Source: Sphingosinicella sp963974575 (lineage in GTDB: Bacteria > Pseudomonadota > Alphaproteobacteria > Sphingomonadales > Sphingomonadaceae). Taken from it: DNA of 64,000 bases. Where the stretch lies: the NCBI RefSeq assembly GCF_963974575.1, contig NZ_CAXBBQ010000013.1:1-64000 (forward strand), in the 5' to 3' direction. Made by a program: the position numbers and the translations under genes. This document shows positions 8,055-16,736 of the stretch, one piece after another; positions within the stretch are counted from its first letter, which is position 1; each line of letters begins with the position of its first letter. The notes under the pieces were generated by a model. The model was not told the origin of the DNA, searched no databases, and saw only the letters and a list, made by a program, of their open reading frames with translations.

Positions 8055-9032
8055 TCAGATCAGGCCGCCGAGCGGACTCGACGGATCAGCATAGAGCCGC
8101 CGCTGCATCCGACCCGCGCGGTAGGAGAGCCGCCCGGCCTCCACGGCGCGGCGCATCGCGCCTGCCATCATCACCGGTTCTTTCGCCTCGGCGATGGCGG
8201 TGTTCATGAGCACGCCGTCGCAGCCAAGCTCCATCGCGACCGCCGCATCCGACGCGCAGCCGACCCCCGCGTCGACGAGCACGGGCACCTTCGCCTGCTC
8301 GACGATGAGCCGGATCATCACCGGGTTCTGGATGCCGAGGCCCGAGCCGATCGGCGCGCCGAGCGGCATGATCGCGGCGGCGCCCGCATCTTCAAGCTTC
8401 TTCGCGGCGATGGGATCGTCCGCGCAGTAGACCATGACGTCAAAACCGTCGTTCACGAGTTCCTTCGTGGCGCGCAGCGTCTGCTCCATGTCGGGATAAA
8501 GCGTCTTCGCCTCGCCCAGGACTTCGAGCTTCACGAGGTTCCAGCCGCCCGCTTCACGCGCGAGGCGCAGCGTGCGCATCGCCTCATCCGCCGTGAAGCA
8601 GCCCGCAGTGTTGGGCAGATAGGTGTAGCGCTTGGGATCGACATAATCGGTGAGCAGCGGCTGCGAGCGATCCGTGAGGTTCACGCGGCGCACGGCGACG
8701 GTGACGATCTCGGCGCCCGAGGCTTCGACCGCGGCGGCGTTCACCGCATAATCCTTGTATTTGCCGGTGCCGACGATGAGCCGCGAGGTGAAGCGGCGGC
8801 CGGCGACTTCCCAGCCGTCATCCTCGCTGCCTCCGCCGACAAAATGCACGATCTCCAGCCGATCGCCTTCCGCGAGTGCAACCTCGGCATAGGCGGACTT
8901 CGGGACGATTTCGAGGTTCCGCTCAACGGCCACGGCCTTCGGATCGAGATCGAGGTCGGTGACGAGCGCCGCGATGCTGGCGCCGGAGGCAATGCGGCGC
9001 GGTTCGCCGTTCACGGTGATGCTGATGGTCAT
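8055..9032 (-). CDS. thiSG: Fused sulfur carrier ThiS and thiazole synthase ThiG
   Basis: The first ~68 residues are a ThiS-like ubiquitin fold (MTISITVNGEPR to EIVHFVGGG) and residues ~74-325 are ThiG, which makes the thiazole phosphate of thiamine from deoxyxylulose phosphate, dehydroglycine and ThiS-thiocarboxylate. K168 in LVKLEVLGEAKTL is the expected Schiff-base lysine. PNTAGC (near residue 140) and the phosphate-binding MPLGAPIGSG/DAGVG segments are present. The ThiS Gly-Gly tail (residues 66-68) is followed directly by SEDDGWEVAGRRF, so it is internal and not free. No thiF, thiO or thiamine riboswitch was seen nearby. Confidence 0.92.
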   Translation of the reverse strand: MTISITVNGEPRRIASGASIAALVTDLDLDPKAVAVERNLEIVPKSAYAEVALAEGDRLEIVHFVGGGSEDDGWEVAGRRFTSRLIVGTGKYKDYAVNAAAVEASGAEIVTVAVRRVNLTDRSQPLLTDYVDPKRYTYLPNTAGCFTADEAMRTLRLAREAGGWNLVKLEVLGEAKTLYPDMEQTLRATKELVNDGFDVMVYCADDPIAAKKLEDAGAAAIMPLGAPIGSGLGIQNPVMIRLIVEQAKVPVLVDAGVGCASDAAVAMELGCDGVLMNTAIAEAKEPVMMAGAMRRAVEAGRLSYRAGRMQRRLYADPSSPLGGLI

Positions 9033-9138
9033 CGGTCCTTGTTCTTCTCAGGCTTCCCTGTGGCGCGGAGCGTCCATATAAGGGCCGCTTTCGTCCTAGG
9101 CCAGTGCTCGGGAGCATTGGGGGACAAAGGGGTTTCGA

Positions 9139-9579
9139 ATGGCAAAATCGCCACTGGTGCTGGTCCTCAACGGACCGAACCTCAACCTGCTCGGCACGCG
9201 CGAGCCGGAGATTTACGGCGCCGACACGCTCGATGACGTGGCGGTGATGCTGGAAGACCGCGCCAAAGGGCTCGGCCTTGAAGTCGACGTGCGCCAATCG
9301 AACCACGAAGGGCACCTCGTCGACTGGCTTCACGAGGCGGCTTCGCGCAATGCCAAGGCGGTGATCCTGAACGCGGGTGCCTATACGCACACGTCGATCG
9401 CAATCCGCGACGCCATCAAGGCGATTGCGGTTCCGGTCATCGAAGTCCATATTTCAAACCCTCACGCCCGTGAGAGCTTCCGCCACCTGAGCCATGTGGC
9501 GCCGGTCGCGAAGGGATCGATCACGGGCTTCGGCATCCACGGATATGCGCTGGCGCTGGACGCCGCCGCAAAGCTTTAA
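9139..9579 (+). CDS. aroQ: Type II 3-dehydroquinate dehydratase
   Basis: Third step of the shikimate pathway: dehydroquinate to dehydroshikimate. The 146-residue protein is the normal length of the dodecameric type II enzyme. LNGPNLNLLGTREPEIYG at residues 10-27 carries the catalytic Arg21 and Tyr26; QSNHEGHLVDWLH, NAGAYTHTSIA and VEVHISNPHARESFRH carry the other active-site residues. It diverges from thiSG across a 106-bp gap. It begins the aroQ-accB-accC order common in proteobacteria, with accB 36 bp behind it. Confidence 0.97.
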   Translation: MAKSPLVLVLNGPNLNLLGTREPEIYGADTLDDVAVMLEDRAKGLGLEVDVRQSNHEGHLVDWLHEAASRNAKAVILNAGAYTHTSIAIRDAIKAIAVPVIEVHISNPHARESFRHLSHVAPVAKGSITGFGIHGYALALDAAAKL

Positions 9580-9615
9580 GACCTTACAGAACAACAACAT
9601 CGGGGACGCAAACAC

Positions 9616-10092
9616 GTGACCAATGGCAAGACGGGCATGAACGTCGATACCAAGCTGGTGCGCCAGCTCGCAGAATTGCTGGATGAAACCGGCCTCACCG
9701 AGATCGAGGTGGAGGACGAAGGACGCAGGATTCGCGTCGCGCGGCAGGTGAGCAACGTTGTCGCCGCCGCGCCGGCCGCCGTGATGACTGCGGCAGCACC
9801 TGCGGCAGCGGTGGCCGCCGCGGCACCGGCACCGGCAGAAGGTGATCTGAAGACCCATCCCGGCGTCGTGAAATCGCCGATGGTGGGCACCGTGTACCTC
9901 TCCTCCGACCCGAGCGCCGCGCCGTTCGTCAAGGAAGGCAGCAGCGTTTCGGCGGGTGACACGCTGGTGATCGTCGAGGCGATGAAGGTGATGAACCCCA
10001 TCGTCGCGCCGAAATCCGGCACGGTCGTGAAGATCTGCGTGGCGAACGAACAGCCCGTGGAATACGACCAGCCGCTGGTGGTCATCGAATAA
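9616..10092 (+). CDS. accB: Biotin carboxyl carrier protein of acetyl-CoA carboxylase
   Basis: Carries biotin between the biotin carboxylase AccC and the carboxyltransferase in the first step of fatty-acid synthesis. The biotinyl lysine is K124 in VEAMKVMNP. An N-terminal helix region and an Ala/Pro-rich flexible linker (about residues 48-75) precede the lipoyl-like domain. GTG at 9616 is taken as the start because GGGGA stands 9 bases before it; an ATG at 9637 (MNVDTKLV) is the alternative. accC begins 2 bp after the stop. Confidence 0.96.
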   Translation: MTNGKTGMNVDTKLVRQLAELLDETGLTEIEVEDEGRRIRVARQVSNVVAAAPAAVMTAAAPAAAVAAAAPAPAEGDLKTHPGVVKSPMVGTVYLSSDPSAAPFVKEGSSVSAGDTLVIVEAMKVMNPIVAPKSGTVVKICVANEQPVEYDQPLVVIE

Positions 10093-10094
10093 CG

Positions 10095-11444
<1,350 letters not shown>

Positions 11445-11527
11445 GCGACCACCCTCTCAATCTGCCAGATTGCATACCGGCGCGGCGGCTGAGACAGTCA
11501 GCCGTCTGATTCGGGGGGAGGTTTTGT

Positions 11528-13021
11528 ATGGCCTTTATTTCACGCCGCGGTTTTCTGGGAACGGGTGCGGCGCTTGCCGCGCTTTCCGCATGTCGCCAGA
11601 CGACGTCGGCCAAGGCGCCGTCCAGCAACTGGACTGACGCCGTTTCGCAAGCGAAGGCCGTAAGCGAGGGCAAGACGCAACCCGCCGCGCTTGTCGAGAC
11701 CGCGATCAAACGGCTCGAAAGCGTGAACGGCAAGATCAACGCCGTGAAGTTTCCGAATTTCGAGCGTGCCCGCGAAATGGCGGCAAACGGTGTGAAAGGC
11801 CCGCTCGCGGGCGTGCCGACGCTGATCAAGGACAATGTGCATCAGGCAGGCCTGCCCTACACGCAGGGCAGCCGCGCGCTTGCCGGAACGGTCGCGGACA
11901 ACACCGACGCCTATCCGGCGGCAATCGAGGCGGCGGGCTTCGTTTCCGTCGGCCGCTCGACGCTGCCCGAATTCGGCATCACCGCGACGACCGAACCGCT
12001 GCTGACGGGCGTGACGCGCAATCCCTGGAACCTCGACCATTCGACGGGCGGCTCTTCGGGCGGCAGCGCGGCAGCAGTTGCGGCGGGCGTGGTGCCGGTG
12101 GCGCACGCCAACGACGGCGGCGGATCGATCCGCATCCCGGCGAGCTGCTGCGGGCTTGTGGGCCTGAAGCCCTCGCGGCGGCGGATGGCGGGCGATGCGG
12201 CCTCTCCGGACATGGCGACGCACCTTGGCGTCGAGGGCTGCGTATCGCGCACCGTGCGCGATACGGCGGCGTGGTTCCATGCGACGCAGGCGAAGGGCGA
12301 AGGCGCGGCCTTTCCCGAAGCGCCGCTCGTCACGGGCCCATCGAAGGACCGGCTGCGCGTTGGGCTTCGGCTCAACCACCCGTCGGGCGGGCTGCCGCAT
12401 GAAGAGGTTCAGCGCGTGTTCGGCGAGGCCTCCGCACTGCTTCAGAAGCTCGGCCACAAGGTGAAGGACGTGCCGGCACCCTACAAGGGTGACGTGGTGA
12501 TCCCCGCCTTCATGGCACTTTGGGAATCGGGCGCGGGACAGGTCGTCGCCGAGATCACCAAGATGGCGCCGGGGGTCGACCCTTCAACGCTGCTGGAGCC
12601 GCTGACGCTGACGATGGCGGCGCAGGCCGCAACCTATACGCCCGAGCAGATGCAGGTCTCCACGGCAGCGCTCGACGAAGCGATGGCTTCGTACCGCGCA
12701 CAGTTCAAGGACATCGACATCTACGTGACGCCGGTGCTGGGCCAGCCTGCTGCGCCTATCGGATACATCGCGCCGACGATCCCGTGGCCCGAACAGCGCG
12801 AACGGCTGATCGCCTATGCAGGCTTCACCGGCGTGGAGAACGTGGCGGGCGTCCCTTCGATCGCGCTGCCGATCGGCGAATCGAAGGATGGCATCCCCAT
12901 CGGCATCCAGTTCGCGACGGCGCCGGGGGGCGAGGCAAGGCTGCTTGCGCTCGCCTATGAACTCGAACGCGAACTTTTATGGTATGATCGCAGGCCTGGT
13001 ATATGGGCCGGTGAAATCTGA
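11528..13021 (+). CDS. Amidase-signature hydrolase, Tat-type lipoprotein
   Basis: A 497-residue amidase-signature enzyme. The Ser-cisSer-Lys triad is visible as K101 (LIKDN), S176 in GGSSGG and S200 in GGGSIRIPA. The N terminus contains SRRGFLG, a twin-arginine export motif, followed by a hydrophobic stretch ending LSAC (Cys22), a lipobox. It should therefore be exported folded and lipid-anchored, probably facing the periplasm. The amide substrate cannot be told from sequence. An AT-rich ribosome binding site (GGGGGGAGG) precedes the ATG; the ArsC-like gene begins 16 bp after the stop. Confidence 0.88.
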   Translation: MAFISRRGFLGTGAALAALSACRQTTSAKAPSSNWTDAVSQAKAVSEGKTQPAALVETAIKRLESVNGKINAVKFPNFERAREMAANGVKGPLAGVPTLIKDNVHQAGLPYTQGSRALAGTVADNTDAYPAAIEAAGFVSVGRSTLPEFGITATTEPLLTGVTRNPWNLDHSTGGSSGGSAAAVAAGVVPVAHANDGGGSIRIPASCCGLVGLKPSRRRMAGDAASPDMATHLGVEGCVSRTVRDTAAWFHATQAKGEGAAFPEAPLVTGPSKDRLRVGLRLNHPSGGLPHEEVQRVFGEASALLQKLGHKVKDVPAPYKGDVVIPAFMALWESGAGQVVAEITKMAPGVDPSTLLEPLTLTMAAQAATYTPEQMQVSTAALDEAMASYRAQFKDIDIYVTPVLGQPAAPIGYIAPTIPWPEQRERLIAYAGFTGVENVAGVPSIALPIGESKDGIPIGIQFATAPGGEARLLALAYELERELLWYDRRPGIWAGEI

Positions 13022-13037
13022 GGTAAGTGGAGGCATG

Positions 13038-13421
13038 ATGCGCGTTATCGTCTGGTACAATCCCCGCTGCGGAACGGCCCGCAATGTGCGCGACTATCTG
13101 ACCGAGCACGCCATCCCGTTCGACCTTCGCGAGTACCTGGAGGACGTGCCGAGCCGCCCGGAAATCGAGGACGTGCTGCGGAAATCGGGCATGGCGGCGC
13201 ACGAGCTGCTGCGTGCCAAGGAGCCGCTCGCCAAGGAGATGGGGCTGCTGGAACCCGGCGTTTCCGAAGAGCACATCATCACCGCGATGCACGAGAACCC
13301 GATCCTCATCAACCGGCCCGTGGTGATCGACGGAAACCGCGCGAAACTCTGCCGCCCTTCCGGGGTGATCGCGGAGTTTCTTCCGCCGCCGCACTTGCAG
13401 CGTCCCGGCAAAGCACTGTAA
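13038..13421 (+). CDS. ArsC-family (thioredoxin-fold) reductase
   Basis: A 127-residue protein of the glutaredoxin-linked ArsC/Spx-like family. The catalytic cysteine is C11 in NPRCGTARN, close to the ArsC motif CGTSRN. RPVVIDGNRAKLCRPSG near residue 95 is the conserved C-terminal element, whose arginines bind arsenate in ArsC. It may reduce arsenate, but there is no arsR, arsB or acr3 beside it, so another thiol role is possible. ATG 13038 is preferred over ATG 13035 because the GGAGG site ends at 13033. Confidence 0.8.
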   Translation: MRVIVWYNPRCGTARNVRDYLTEHAIPFDLREYLEDVPSRPEIEDVLRKSGMAAHELLRAKEPLAKEMGLLEPGVSEEHIITAMHENPILINRPVVIDGNRAKLCRPSGVIAEFLPPPHLQRPGKAL

Positions 13422-13457
13422 GGCCCCCCACCCATTGAGGTCGGTGAGGGTCTTCGT

Positions 13458-16055
13458 ATGCAACTCGTGATCGTCGAATCTCCGGCGAAGGCTAAGACGA
13501 TCAACAAATATCTGGGTTCGGACTACAAGGTCCTGGCCTCCTACGGTCATGTCCGCGACTTGCCGCCGAAGGACGGGTCGGTCGATCCCGACCACGACTT
13601 CAGCATGAAGTGGGAGGTTTCCGCCGATCGGTCGCGCCAGCTGAAAGAGATCGCCGAAAGCGCGAAGACGGCCGACACGCTGATCCTCGCCACCGACCCT
13701 GATCGCGAGGGCGAGGCGATCAGCTGGCACCTTTACGAGCATCTGAAGGCGAAGAAGGCGCTGCCCGCGAAGGTGCAGCGCGTGACCTTCAACCAGATCA
13801 CCAAGACCGCCGTGACGCAGGCGATGGCGAACCCACGCGAGCTCGACGCGCCGCTGATCGACGCCTACCGGGCACGCCGCGCGCTCGACTATCTCGTGGG
13901 CTTCACGCTTTCCCCCGTGCTGTGGCGCAAGCTGCCGGGCGCGAAATCGGCGGGGCGCGTGCAATCGGTGGCGCTGCGGCTCGTGGTGGAGCGCGAGCGT
14001 GAGATCGAAGCATTCCGGACGCGCGAATACTGGACGGTAGACGGCCAGTTCCAGACGTCGGCCGGGCAGAACTTCACGGCGCGGCTGACGCACTGGCAGG
14101 GCAAAAAGCTCGACAAGTTCTCACTCAACAACTCGGCGCTGGCGAACGAAGCGCGCGCCGACGTGGCGGCGGGCGATTATGTCGTCGCGTCGGTCGAGAA
14201 GAAGCCGGTGTCGCGGAACCCCGCCCCGCCCTTCACGACCTCGACACTGCAACAGGAAGCCGCGCGCAAACTGGGACTTTCCGCGACGCAGACGATGCGT
14301 ACCGCGCAGACGCTGTATGAAAGCGGACTCATCACCTACATGCGGACGGACGGCGTCGACATGGCGCCCGAAGCCATCGCCGCCGCGCGCGACGTGATCG
14401 CCGAGGATTTTTCGGGACGTCACCTGCCCGAAAAGCCGCGCTTCTACACGACCAAGGCGAAGAACGCGCAGGAAGCGCACGAGGCGATCCGCCCCGTGGA
14501 CATGCGCCGCCGCCCCGCGAAGGCCGGGCTTTCGGGCGACGAGGCCCGGCTTTACGAACTGGTCTGGAAGCGCACGCTGGCAAGCCAGATGGCCGCCGCG
14601 AACCTTGAACGCACGACCGTGGACCTGAAGGACAAGAACGGCCGCGCCGATCTGCGCGCCACGGGCCAGGTGACGATCTTCCCCGGCTTCCTCGCGCTTT
14701 ATCAGGAAACCGCTGACGATCCCGACGACGAAGAGGGCGACGACGGCAAGCGCCTGCCCAAGATCGAAAAGGGTGACACGCCCGCGATTCAGGGCGCACA
14801 CGCCGACCAGCACTTCACCGAGCCGCCCCCGCGCTATTCCGAAGCGAGCCTTGTGAAGAAGATGGAGGAGCTCGGCATCGGGCGCCCCTCCACCTACGCC
14901 TCGATCCTGCAGGTTCTGAAGGACCGCGCCTATGTGCGCATCGAGCAGAAGCGCTTCCATCCCGAAGAGAAAGGCCGGCTTGTCACCGCCTTCCTCGAAC
15001 GCTTCTTCGAACGCTATGTGAGCTATGACTTCACGGCGGGGCTTGAGGAACAGCTCGACGAGATCTCCGCCGGGAGCATCGACTGGACGGCGGTGCTGCA
15101 CGCCTTCTGGAAGGACTTCCAGCCGAAGACCGCCGAAATCCTGGAGCTGAAACCCTCCGAGGTGACGACGGCGCTCGACGAATTCCTTGCGCCGCTGCTG
15201 TTCCCGGATACCGGCGACGGCAAGGACCCGCGTGTCTGCCCGGTGTGCGGCAATGGACGGCTGAGCCTGAAGACGGGCAAGTTCGGCGCCTTCGTCGGTT
15301 GCTCCAACTATCCCGAGTGCCGCTTCACGCGGCCGTTCGCGAGCGAGAACGGGAACGGCAACGGCACGGGCGAAGGCGGCGACCAGCCGCGCCTGCTCGG
15401 CGAGGACGCGGGCGAACCTGTCACCATCCGTTCGGGCCGCTTCGGCCTCTTCATCCAGCGCGGCGAAGGCGCAGACGGCGAGAAACCGCCGCGCGCCTCG
15501 ATCCCCAAGGATGTGGACTCCGCCACGATCGAGCTCGACATGGCAGTGAAGCTGCTCGCGCTGCCGCGCGAAGTGGGCACGCACCCGGAAACGGGGACGC
15601 CGATCACCGCCTCGATCGGCCGCTACGGGCCGTATCTTGCGCATGACGGCAAATATGCGCGGCTCACCTCCACCGCGGAGGTCTTCGAAATCGGCATGAA
15701 CGCCGCCGTCGTGAAGCTCGCCGAGCAGAAGAAGGGCTTCGAACGCAAGGCGCCCGCCGCGCTGAAGGAACTCGGCGCACACCCGACATCGGGCGCGACG
15801 CTGAAGGTGATGGACGGCCGCTACGGCGCCTATGTGACCGACGGCACCACCAACGCGACGCTGCCCAAGGGCACCGACCCGCAGGCACTCACGCTGGAAG
15901 CCGCCGCGACGATGATCGACGAGAAGGCCGCCAAGGGGCCGGCGAAGGGCAAGGGACGGAAGAAAGCGCCTGCGAAGAGCGGAGCGGCGAAGAAACCGGC
16001 GGCAAAGAAGGCTCCCGCGAAAAAAGCCCCTGCAAAGAAAAAGGCGGCGAAGTAG
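13458..16055 (+). CDS. topA: DNA topoisomerase I
   Basis: Relaxes negative supercoils. The 865 residues contain the Toprim domain (LVIVESPAKAKTI at the start, ATDPDREGEAISWH near residue 78), the catalytic tyrosine Y294 in LITYMRTDG, and one C-terminal four-cysteine zinc ribbon (CPVCGNGRLS to CSNYPEC, near residues 594-617). Further topoisomerase C-terminal repeats follow (GRFGLF, GRYGPYL, GRYGAYV). The last ~35 residues are a Lys/Ala/Pro tail, common in alphaproteobacterial TopA and likely to bind DNA. A small HTH-like gene follows after 5 bp. Confidence 0.98.
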   Translation: MQLVIVESPAKAKTINKYLGSDYKVLASYGHVRDLPPKDGSVDPDHDFSMKWEVSADRSRQLKEIAESAKTADTLILATDPDREGEAISWHLYEHLKAKKALPAKVQRVTFNQITKTAVTQAMANPRELDAPLIDAYRARRALDYLVGFTLSPVLWRKLPGAKSAGRVQSVALRLVVEREREIEAFRTREYWTVDGQFQTSAGQNFTARLTHWQGKKLDKFSLNNSALANEARADVAAGDYVVASVEKKPVSRNPAPPFTTSTLQQEAARKLGLSATQTMRTAQTLYESGLITYMRTDGVDMAPEAIAAARDVIAEDFSGRHLPEKPRFYTTKAKNAQEAHEAIRPVDMRRRPAKAGLSGDEARLYELVWKRTLASQMAAANLERTTVDLKDKNGRADLRATGQVTIFPGFLALYQETADDPDDEEGDDGKRLPKIEKGDTPAIQGAHADQHFTEPPPRYSEASLVKKMEELGIGRPSTYASILQVLKDRAYVRIEQKRFHPEEKGRLVTAFLERFFERYVSYDFTAGLEEQLDEISAGSIDWTAVLHAFWKDFQPKTAEILELKPSEVTTALDEFLAPLLFPDTGDGKDPRVCPVCGNGRLSLKTGKFGAFVGCSNYPECRFTRPFASENGNGNGTGEGGDQPRLLGEDAGEPVTIRSGRFGLFIQRGEGADGEKPPRASIPKDVDSATIELDMAVKLLALPREVGTHPETGTPITASIGRYGPYLAHDGKYARLTSTAEVFEIGMNAAVVKLAEQKKGFERKAPAALKELGAHPTSGATLKVMDGRYGAYVTDGTTNATLPKGTDPQALTLEAAATMIDEKAAKGPAKGKGRKKAPAKSGAAKKPAAKKAPAKKAPAKKKAAK

Positions 16056-16060
16056 CGGCG

Positions 16061-16240
16061 ATGGCTGAGCGATTCGAACGCCACAAGCAGCCTTGGACCG
16101 CCGCCGAGATCGACAAGCTGCACACGCTGGCGAAGAAGGGCATGGCGCTGAAAGCCATCTCCAAGGCCCTGACCCGCAGCGAGGAATCGGTGAAGGACCG
16201 CGCCAAGGCGGACGGGCTCAGCATCACGCGGTTGCGGTAG
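16061..16240 (+). CDS. Small SANT/Myb-like or HTH protein
   Basis: A 59-residue basic protein, MAERFERHKQPWTAAEIDKL at the start and ending DGLSITRLR. The pattern PWTxxEIdkLhtLaKkGmalkaISKaL followed by EESVKDRAK resembles a single Myb/SANT-like or helix-turn-helix unit, in which the second half would be the recognition helix. I do not know a name for it. It starts 5 bp after topA, so it is probably co-transcribed. The ribosome binding site would lie within the topA lysine-rich end (AAGGCGGCGAAG). Confidence 0.65.
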   Translation: MAERFERHKQPWTAAEIDKLHTLAKKGMALKAISKALTRSEESVKDRAKADGLSITRLR

Positions 16241-16271
16241 TGCCGTTTCGCCGGCGCGGAGAATGTGCGGC

Positions 16272-16302
16272 TTGACCCTCCCCTCGCCGCTCGCCAAATA
16301 AA
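16272..16302 (+). promoter_or_regulatory. Possible promoter of the guanidinium exporter leader
   Basis: TTGACC at 16272-16277 matches the -35 consensus in 5 of 6 positions. An AAATAA/AATAAA stretch at 16296-16302 lies 18-19 bases further on. Transcription would start near 16308, at the base of the first leader hairpin. The -10 element is weak. Confidence 0.35.
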
Positions 16303-16308
16303 CCCCGC

Positions 16309-16355
16309 GAGGCCACGTCCTCCCCCTTCATGGGTAGAAGTCCGGGACGGCCCGG
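16309..16355 (+). ncRNA. Candidate guanidine-II (mini-ykkC) riboswitch-like leader
   Basis: The second hairpin is perfect: CCGGG (16342-16346), loop ACGG (16347-16350), CCCGG (16351-16355). An ACGR tetraloop closed by G-C is the signature of the guanidine-II riboswitch, which controls SMR guanidinium exporters. Nineteen bases upstream GAGG (16309-16312) and CCTC (16319-16322) enclose CCACGT, a poor match for the expected first ACGR loop. Immediately after the second hairpin, CTCTT and AAGAG (16356-16368) can pair across part of the GAGGAG ribosome binding site. The class call rests on one good hairpin, location and the downstream gene. Confidence 0.45.
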
Positions 16356-16378
16356 CTCTTTTGAAGAGGAGCGCCGTC

Positions 16379-16696
16379 ATGGCCTGGGTGTATCTTGGAA
16401 TCGCGGGGTTGCTGGAGGTCGTCTGGGCCTTTTCGATGAAGCAGTCCGAAGGGTTCACGCGGCTTGCGCCAAGCGTCGTCACCATCATCGCTATGATCGC
16501 GAGTTTCGCGCTGCTTTCGATCTCGATGAAATCGCTGCCGCTCGGCACGGCCTATACGGTTTGGACGGGGATCGGCGCGGTGGGCGCGTTTCTTGTGGGC
16601 GTCGCGGTGCTCGGCGAGAGTGTCAGCCCGACGCGGGTGCTCGCGGCCGGGCTGATCGTCGGCGGGCTGGTCTTGATGAAGCTTTCGGAACAGTAG
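16379..16696 (+). CDS. gdx: SMR transporter, Gdx (SugE) guanidinium-exporter type
   Basis: A 105-residue four-helix small multidrug resistance protein. E13 in GLLEVVW is the essential membrane glutamate of the family. The combination of EVVWAFSMKQSEGFTRL, PSVVTI and GTAYTVWTGIGAVGAF is typical of the SugE/Gdx branch, which exchanges guanidinium for protons, rather than of the EmrE drug-export branch. It works as an antiparallel dimer in the inner membrane. The ATG follows GAGGAG by 7 bases. A guanidine-II-like leader lies just upstream, which supports the substrate assignment. Confidence 0.88.
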   Translation: MAWVYLGIAGLLEVVWAFSMKQSEGFTRLAPSVVTIIAMIASFALLSISMKSLPLGTAYTVWTGIGAVGAFLVGVAVLGESVSPTRVLAAGLIVGGLVLMKLSEQ

Positions 16697-16736
16697 GGGC
16701 TTGCCGCCAAGCGCCGAACGCCCGACATGGGTGGGA

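Noticed and set aside
9033..9138. Thiamine (TPP) riboswitch ahead of thiSG
   Set aside because: CTGAGA occurs on the minus strand, but the ACCC/GGGGTGC and the second conserved segment are missing and the gap is too short.
12816..13421. Apparent N-terminal extension of the ArsC-like protein inside the amidase gene
   Set aside because: The extension is out-of-frame amidase sequence. GGAGG before ATG 13038 marks the true start.
14121..15782. Antisense frame of 553 codons over topA
   Set aside because: No recognisable motif, and topA itself is intact with all catalytic residues.
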